Position numbers and translations under genes: made by a program. A stretch of DNA of 10,504 nucleotides from Bacteroidales bacterium (GTDB lineage: Bacteria > Bacteroidota > Bacteroidia > Bacteroidales > Dysgonomonadaceae), in NCBI GenBank assembly GCA_012841425.1, contig DUUR01000091.1, positions 1 to 10,504 of the forward strand, written 5' to 3'. Every line of letters starts with the position of its first letter. Position 1 is the stretch's first letter. The notes beneath the pieces are model-generated. The model made no database searches and was not told the DNA's origin. It saw only the letters and a list, made by a program, of their open reading frames with translations. Shown in pieces: positions 6,233 to 10,504 of the stretch.

Positions 6233-7930
6233 ATGAAACTATTGAAACTGCTACTTCTGCTTCTAATAATACACCTATCTTCAACCTTAACATCATATAC
6301 TCAAACTTACAGATACCCTGTCACCGTACCTCCTGCCCTTAGCGGAGGGTTCGGGGAACTCAGAAGCAATCATTTTCACTCAGGTATAGATTTTAAAACC
6401 CAGCAGGTAGTAAATAAACCCATAGTATCAATAGAAGATGGGTACGTCTCCCGAATAAGCGTAGCACCCGGAGGTTACGGTCTTGCACTCTATGTTACTC
6501 ACCCTTCAACAGGTCACACCAGTGTGTACGCACACCTCAACAGTTTCTCAAAAAAAATTGCCAATTGGGTTAAAGAGAAGCAGTATGAACAAGAGAGATT
6601 CAATGTAAATCTTTATCCAGGCGAAGGCACTCTAACAGTTAAGCGTGGAGAACAAATAGCTCTAAGTGGCAATACTGGCAGTTCTGGTGGCCCTCATCTA
6701 CATTTCGAGATAAGAGATACAAGAAGTGAACATCCTCTCGATGCGCTTGAATTTTTATCACCTATTAGCGACACTCAAAAGCCCGATTTAAGGGGTATCG
6801 CATTTTACCCAAAATCAGAGAAAGGTATTTTAAATAGCAGCAACAATCCAATTAGAATAAATATTAGTAAGGATGCCAACGGCAATCCACTTACACTTGG
6901 CAGAACCATAAATGCATGGGGTAGAATTGGTGTTGGTGTTAAGGCATACGACCGAATGAATGGTCAGAACAACATATATGGAGTCAAGCATATACGGCTC
7001 TTTGTTGACAATAATCAGGTGTTTAGTAGCACCATCAATAGATTCTCATTCGATAAAACACGAATGCTTAACTCTTTTATCGATTTTGAAGATTGGAAGC
7101 TACGACGCTCATTTTATATGAAATCTTTCATAGAACCTGGCAACTCCCTACCCTTTTATAAGACTGTAAACAATGGCTATATCGATATAAATGAAGAAAG
7201 AGAATATAACTTAAGGTACGAGCTAGAAGATCACTATGGAAACACCCTAAATTATAATTTCAAAATAAATGGTGTTAAGCAATCAATTCCCTCTCAGCCA
7301 GAATGCGACAACTTCATGATATGGAACCTAAACAACTCATTTATAGATATGGGGGTCACTCTTTTAATACCAAGTGGCAATCTCTACTCAAGCTTCTGCT
7401 TCAAATATGATAAAACCCATAACAGCAAATACTTCTCCGACATACATCATATAAACGACAACCCCATTCCACTACACAACAGTGCCAACATTTGGATTAA
7501 ACTAAACACAGACACTTTGCAAAATAGAAACAATTATGGCGTTGTAAGAATCAACAACAATGGCACTGAAAGCTGGGTAGGAGGAGAGTACAAACAGGGT
7601 GGACTATCACTATCTATAAGAGAGTTGGGCGATAAATATGCTGTTACGGCAGATAAAGCTGCTCCCACAATAACACCCCTATCACCTGAAAACTGGGTAA
7701 GTCAAAAAAGAATTCGAGTAAGGCTAACTGATAACCTAAGTGGCATTTCATCATTCAGAGGAGAGATTAATGGAAGTTTTGTACTATTTACACACGACTC
7801 AAAATCAACTGTATATACATATAACTTTGATGATGAGCGACTGACAAATGGTGAAAAACAAACATTTGTTTTCACCGCCACAGATGGTGCAGGAAACAGC
7901 AGCAGTTATAATTACACATTTAATTATTAA
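6233..7930 (+). CDS. Exported M23 family metallopeptidase (LytM-type)
   Basis: A 565-residue secreted zinc peptidase of the M23/LytM family, which cut peptide cross-links in peptidoglycan. Residues 1-22 are a clear signal peptide with a long leucine core. The catalytic domain follows at once: HFHSGIDF supplies H49 and D53, YAHL supplies H101, and HLHFE (155-159) the last histidine pair, so all metal and catalytic residues appear intact. It lacks the N-terminal coiled coil of EnvC/NlpD-type activators. After about residue 165 comes a long region rich in beta-strand patterns, ending in an Ig-like repeat (TITPLSPENW to TATDGAGNSS, about 480-560). This tail may bind cell wall or place the enzyme at the surface. 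It lies 32 nt after coaBC and probably shares its transcript. The exact substrate is unknown. Confidence 0.9.
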   Translation: MKLLKLLLLLLIIHLSSTLTSYTQTYRYPVTVPPALSGGFGELRSNHFHSGIDFKTQQVVNKPIVSIEDGYVSRISVAPGGYGLALYVTHPSTGHTSVYAHLNSFSKKIANWVKEKQYEQERFNVNLYPGEGTLTVKRGEQIALSGNTGSSGGPHLHFEIRDTRSEHPLDALEFLSPISDTQKPDLRGIAFYPKSEKGILNSSNNPIRINISKDANGNPLTLGRTINAWGRIGVGVKAYDRMNGQNNIYGVKHIRLFVDNNQVFSSTINRFSFDKTRMLNSFIDFEDWKLRRSFYMKSFIEPGNSLPFYKTVNNGYIDINEEREYNLRYELEDHYGNTLNYNFKINGVKQSIPSQPECDNFMIWNLNNSFIDMGVTLLIPSGNLYSSFCFKYDKTHNSKYFSDIHHINDNPIPLHNSANIWIKLNTDTLQNRNNYGVVRINNNGTESWVGGEYKQGGLSLSIRELGDKYAVTADKAAPTITPLSPENWVSQKRIRVRLTDNLSGISSFRGEINGSFVLFTHDSKSTVYTYNFDDERLTNGEKQTFVFTATDGAGNSSSYNYTFNY

Positions 7931-7933
7931 CTA

Positions 7934-7960
7934 GTCTATCTCACTACAAATAAAATAGAC
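7934..7960. terminator. Weak inverted repeat between converging genes
   Basis: GTCTAT (7934-7939) and ATAGAC (7955-7960) could pair across a 15-nt loop just after the M23 stop codon. The stem is short and AT-rich and no T run follows, so a terminator role is uncertain. The 79-nt gap to the pncB stop codon contains no better hairpin. Confidence 0.25.
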
Positions 7961-8009
7961 AAAATGCTCGTGATTAAAGATTGTTTAATAAAACATCAAG
8001 GAAATTTAA

Positions 8010-9188
8010 TTAATCAATAAGCCCCAGAGTCTCCTTCACAAGAGCAATCTCCCTTTCACTTCCGGTGTGCTTTCCCTCCACATCCGAAAGCTTCACGCAC
8101 TCTTGCCACTCCTCTTTGGCTGTCATCTTACACCTAAAGAGCTTCATTACAATATTCATACTCCTGATATTATACCCAACATCATTAGTTAAGTTAGTAC
8201 CAATACCAAAAGTAGCACCAATACGGTCACCGCAATAGTCCTTTATTTGCAATACTTTATCAACATTAAGGCTATCAGAAAACACAAGATACTTAAGTTT
8301 TGAGTCCACTCTAAGCTCCTCATATCGTTTTATTACTTTATCAACAAAAACAAGCGGATCGCCGCTATCATGTCTTAAACTAGTAAATAACGACGCATGC
8401 TTCTTACTGAAATTACGAAGGAAAACATCTGTAGTATAAGTATCGGTTAGTACCGTACCCAAATCACCATCATACACATTTATCCAGTCCTCCATCGACA
8501 TATAGTTGGCCATCTTATAACCATAAATTGATCCATGAAACTGCACCCACTCATGAGGGTGAGTACCCGAGACATTTAAATTGTGCTTATATGCCATATA
8601 AACATTACTAGTTCCATAGAGACTGTCTCCAGCATGCTTTTTCAACAGTTCGGTTACCCTGTCCTCCACATCAAAGCTAAATCTCCTTCTCATACCAAAA
8701 AGTGAAAATGTAACACCATGCTCTTTCATCTTCACAGCCTTCTCAATAGCAGCCTTCTCCATATATTCCCTATCAGGATGCTTTCCAGTAATTCTAAAAA
8801 ACAACTCAGAAACAGTTGCCAGAATGGGAGTTTCCCAAAGTGTTACCCTGTATAGCAAACCACTCGCTTCTATACGCAGTTTTCCGTTATTCATCCAAAT
8901 ATCAAGCTCAGACGGATCAAACCTGAAGCCTTTTAAGAAATCGATATATGTAGGAGGTAAATATGGCATATTCTTTCGCACAAACATCTCTTCACCCTTT
9001 GTAAGAGACAGTTCCGACATCTTATACAACTCATCTTTAAGCAGTTTGTCAAATCCTTCTGGATAGCTATCGTTACTCCTATCAACAAACTCAAACTCAC
9101 CAAATGCCCTTGGGAATAGCTTAGAGTAAGCATAACTTGTGGTAAACTTATATAGGTCGGTATCAAGAATACTTTTTATAATTGGCAT
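8010..9188 (-). CDS. pncB: Nicotinate phosphoribosyltransferase
   Basis: A 392-residue PncB, close in length to the E. coli enzyme (400). It makes nicotinate mononucleotide from nicotinate and PRPP with ATP hydrolysis (EC 6.3.4.21), the entry step of NAD salvage through the Preiss-Handler route, in the cytoplasm. Visible family motifs are ILDTDLYKFT at the N-terminus, FGMRRRFS near 164-171, GTHPHEW (208-214) with the histidine that is phosphorylated in the family (H212), LTDTYTTD, RHDSGDP (272-278) in the phosphoribosyl site, VFSDSL and FGIGTNLTND near the C-terminus. The ATG at 9188 gives the usual MPIIKSILDTD start. It is divergent from the oxidoreductase gene. The 113-nt gap between them holds dyads, one overlapping the predicted promoter, suggesting repressor control, possibly by NAD status (inference). 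Confidence 0.95.
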   Translation of the reverse strand: MPIIKSILDTDLYKFTTSYAYSKLFPRAFGEFEFVDRSNDSYPEGFDKLLKDELYKMSELSLTKGEEMFVRKNMPYLPPTYIDFLKGFRFDPSELDIWMNNGKLRIEASGLLYRVTLWETPILATVSELFFRITGKHPDREYMEKAAIEKAVKMKEHGVTFSLFGMRRRFSFDVEDRVTELLKKHAGDSLYGTSNVYMAYKHNLNVSGTHPHEWVQFHGSIYGYKMANYMSMEDWINVYDGDLGTVLTDTYTTDVFLRNFSKKHASLFTSLRHDSGDPLVFVDKVIKRYEELRVDSKLKYLVFSDSLNVDKVLQIKDYCGDRIGATFGIGTNLTNDVGYNIRSMNIVMKLFRCKMTAKEEWQECVKLSDVEGKHTGSEREIALVKETLGLID

Positions 9189-9209
9189 AATTTCAATTTT
9201 AAAAAGTGG

Positions 9210-9240
9210 TAAAGATAATAGATTAATCCCTTTTCACAAC
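9210..9240 (-). promoter_or_regulatory. Probable promoter of pncB
   Basis: TATCTTTA (9217-9210, minus strand) matches seven of eight positions of the -7 consensus. GTTG (9240-9237) lies 19 nt upstream and matches three of four bases of TTTG. Transcription should begin near 9204, about 15 nt before the ATG. The -33 element overlaps the first arm of the inverted repeat at 9238-9268. Confidence 0.5.
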
Positions 9241-9268
9241 AATACAACCAACTTGTTGTTGTATTGTT
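9238..9268. promoter_or_regulatory. Operator-like inverted repeat between pncB and the oxidoreductase gene
   Basis: AACAATACAAC (9238-9248) and GTTGTATTGTT (9258-9268) are perfect 11-bp inverted arms separated by 9 nt. The left arm overlaps the predicted -33 element of pncB. No T run follows on either strand, so a DNA-binding site fits better than a terminator. The binding protein is not encoded next to it and cannot be named. Confidence 0.55.
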
Positions 9269-9301
9269 ATTAAAATTGAAAATAATTAATAAACTTTACA
9301 T

Positions 9302-10261
9302 ATGAAAGCAGCTGTATATGAACAATATGGTCCACCCGAAAGAGTTAAGATTTTAGATATCAATCAACCTATACCTAATAAAGATGAAGTGCTAATTAAA
9401 GTAATAGCCTCAACAGTCAATAGAACCGACTCTGGTTTTCGTAGTGCAGAATATTTCATTTCACGATTATTTAGTGGCCTATTACGTCCAAAACACAGGG
9501 TCCTTGGCTGTGAATTTGCTGGTATTGTTGAAGAAACAGGTAGCGAGGTAGAAGAATTTAAAATAGGAGACAGAGTATTTGGCTTTGACGATCAAAATTT
9601 CGGAGCCCATAGCGAGTACAAGGTTATAGGTGAGAAAAAAGCAATATCTAAAATACCAGACAACATCTCATTTAAAGAAGCGGCACCCATCACTGAAGGC
9701 TCTCACTATGCTCTTGAAAGTATAAGGGCGGCCAAAATCAAAAAAGGAGACAGAGTCTTAGTTTACGGCGCAACAGGTGCTATAGGCTCAGCTGCAATAC
9801 AACTCTTAAAACATTTCAAAACACATGTTACTGCTGTTGTGAACACACAAAATGTGCAATTAATCAAATCTGTGGGAGTAGATGAGGTTATCGACTATCT
9901 AAATGAAGACTTCACAAAAACGGACAGAAAATACACATTCATATTTGATGCTGTTGGGAAGAGTTCATTTAATGCATGCAAACCTCTCCTAACCAAAAAT
10001 GGTATTTATATATCCACTGAACTGGGCAAGAACAGCGAAAATATCTGGTATTCTATTATGGGTCTTCTCACATGGGGCAAGAAGGTTGTTTTCCCATTAC
10101 CTACAATTAATAAAGAAGATGTAATATTCCTCAGAGATCTTGTAGAAAAAGGTGAGTTTAAACCTATAATAGACAGGGAATACAATTTAGTAGATATAGT
10201 TGAGGCTTACCGATATGTTGAGACAGGACAAAAAACGGGTAATGTTTTAATAAATATATAA
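9302..10261 (+). CDS. NAD(P)-dependent medium-chain oxidoreductase (quinone reductase-like)
   Basis: A 319-residue member of the medium-chain dehydrogenase/reductase superfamily, nearest in look to zeta-crystallin/quinone oxidoreductases. The GroES-like N-terminal domain carries MKAAVYEQYGPPE, VIASTVNRTD (about 35-44) and VLGCEFAGIVEETGSEV (about 67-83). The Rossmann domain carries VYGATGAIGSAAIQLLK (154-170), the family's nucleotide-binding turn, then a strand that usually selects NADPH. The structural-zinc cysteine cluster of alcohol dehydrogenases is absent, as expected for quinone reductase types. The closing segment DIVEAYRYVETGQKTGNVLI is also typical. The ATG at 9302 gives the canonical start. 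It is divergent from pncB and may share control with it. The substrate (quinone, enone or aldehyde) cannot be read from sequence. Confidence 0.85.
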   Translation: MKAAVYEQYGPPERVKILDINQPIPNKDEVLIKVIASTVNRTDSGFRSAEYFISRLFSGLLRPKHRVLGCEFAGIVEETGSEVEEFKIGDRVFGFDDQNFGAHSEYKVIGEKKAISKIPDNISFKEAAPITEGSHYALESIRAAKIKKGDRVLVYGATGAIGSAAIQLLKHFKTHVTAVVNTQNVQLIKSVGVDEVIDYLNEDFTKTDRKYTFIFDAVGKSSFNACKPLLTKNGIYISTELGKNSENIWYSIMGLLTWGKKVVFPLPTINKEDVIFLRDLVEKGEFKPIIDREYNLVDIVEAYRYVETGQKTGNVLINI

Positions 10262-10271
10262 TGAAAGAACT

Positions 10272-10303
10272 AAAAAAGCGCCACATTTCTGCAGCGCCCT
10301 TTT
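10272..10303. terminator. Hairpin between converging genes, possibly bidirectional terminator
   Basis: GCGC (10278-10281) and GCGC (10294-10297) pair around a 12-nt loop. An A run lies on the left and, after CC, a T run on the right. Read on the minus strand the hairpin is followed directly by TTTTTT; on the plus strand by CCTTTT. It starts 10 nt after the oxidoreductase stop and also lies downstream of the converging PII-like gene, so it could end both transcripts. The stem is short, so strength is uncertain. Confidence 0.5.
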
Positions 10304-10377
10304 AAATAAATCTATAAATAACTAGTTTTGTAAAAACCTGTAACGGTTAATTAGCACTAGTCAATTATCAAAATCAA

Positions 10378-10504
10378 TTAAATTGCCTCCTCAATATTCC
10401 ACACAAAGGCACGTAGGCCGAGGTTGGGCGAATCATTATCAAGATCTTTCAGGTACTTCAATAAGACTGGCACCCTGTCATCTTCAACTATCGTGAGGAT
10501 AGCA
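10378..10504 (-). CDS. C-terminal fragment of a short PII-like protein
   Basis: The last 41 codons of a gene that continues past the window edge, ending at TAA 10380-10378. The tail contains AILTIVEDDRVPVLL and ends LGLRAFVWNIEEAI. This resembles, from memory, the C-terminus of small (about 100-residue) PII-like proteins of Bacteroidota often found beside RND-type efflux genes. PII-like proteins are trimeric small-molecule sensors. No start or promoter is visible, and the assignment rests on a short tail, so the open frame is firm but the family call is moderate. The 116-nt gap to the oxidoreductase stop holds only the hairpin described separately and a small AACC-6-GGTTTTT dyad near 10337-10350. 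Confidence 0.55.
   Translation of the reverse strand, partial: AILTIVEDDRVPVLLKYLKDLDNDSPNLGLRAFVWNIEEAI

Larger units (their letters stand above)
9191..9281. repeat. 12-bp inverted repeat spanning the pncB / oxidoreductase gap
   Basis: TTTCAATTTTAA (9191-9202) and TTAAAATTGAAA (9270-9281) are perfect inverted copies near the two ends of the divergent intergenic region. One copy starts 2 nt from the pncB start codon, the other lies 20 nt before the oxidoreductase start codon. The sequence is AT-rich, but a perfect 12-bp match in this position is more than I expect by chance. It could reflect paired regulatory sites. Confidence 0.5.

Noticed and set aside
8824..9166. Short open frames on both strands inside pncB
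   Set aside because: Out-of-frame shadows of pncB without motifs.
497..10261. A dedicated NAD/CoA cofactor gene cluster (nnr, coaBC, pncB, oxidoreductase)
   Set aside because: The genes lie in separate transcription units on both strands with unrelated genes between, so functional clustering is not supported by layout alone.
10320..10361. Repeated ACTAGT motifs and AT-rich stretch as a possible attachment site
   Set aside because: Two 6-bp copies are expected by chance in such sequence; there is no integrase and no tRNA end nearby.

Overview
The window looks like an ordinary chromosomal stretch from a low-G+C member of the Bacteroidota, most likely order Bacteroidales. This rests on three things. 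Promoters match the Bacteroides-type TTTG / TAnnTTTG consensus, the clearest lying before rplU and before the tRNA gene. Shine-Dalgarno sequences are weak or absent. The protein set (bifunctional Nnr, PadR plus double-PspC pair, coaBC followed by an M23 peptidase, a short PII-like protein) is familiar from that phylum. Genus cannot be read from the sequence.

Left block, minus strand (1-2287). A promoter at 2256-2287 drives tRNA-Leu(GAG). Only 16 nt after the tRNA comes nnr, the NAD(P)H-hydrate repair enzyme. No terminator is visible after nnr. A second, near-consensus promoter (456-487) then starts the ribosomal protein pair rplU-rpmA, with rpmA cut by the window edge. The obvious long reading frame for nnr runs backwards into the tRNA; the real start is the ATG at 2113.

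Second block, minus strand (2309-4744). padR and a large membrane protein with two PspC domains form a two-gene operon with an 8-nt gap, ending in a strong intrinsic terminator. This is probably an envelope-stress type module under a PadR repressor. Two short dyads lie upstream of padR.

Third block, plus strand (4899-7930). coaBC (coenzyme A synthesis) and an exported M23 metallopeptidase follow each other at 32 nt, probably as one transcript, and converge on pncB.

Fourth block (8010-10504). pncB (minus, NAD salvage) and a medium-chain NADPH-type oxidoreductase (plus) diverge from a 113-nt gap that contains two inverted repeats. One of them overlaps the predicted -33 element of pncB. The oxidoreductase converges on the 3' end of a short PII-like gene, with a shared GC-rich hairpin between them.

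Several genes touch nicotinamide or CoA cofactors (nnr, pncB, the oxidoreductase, coaBC), but they sit in separate transcription units, so this may be coincidence. I see no mobile element, CRISPR array, prophage or defence system. The best leads are small-scale: a 21-bp tandem repeat inserted in nnr, the tRNA-nnr linkage, the pncB/oxidoreductase operator-like dyads, and two active-site substitutions in the CoaC domain.
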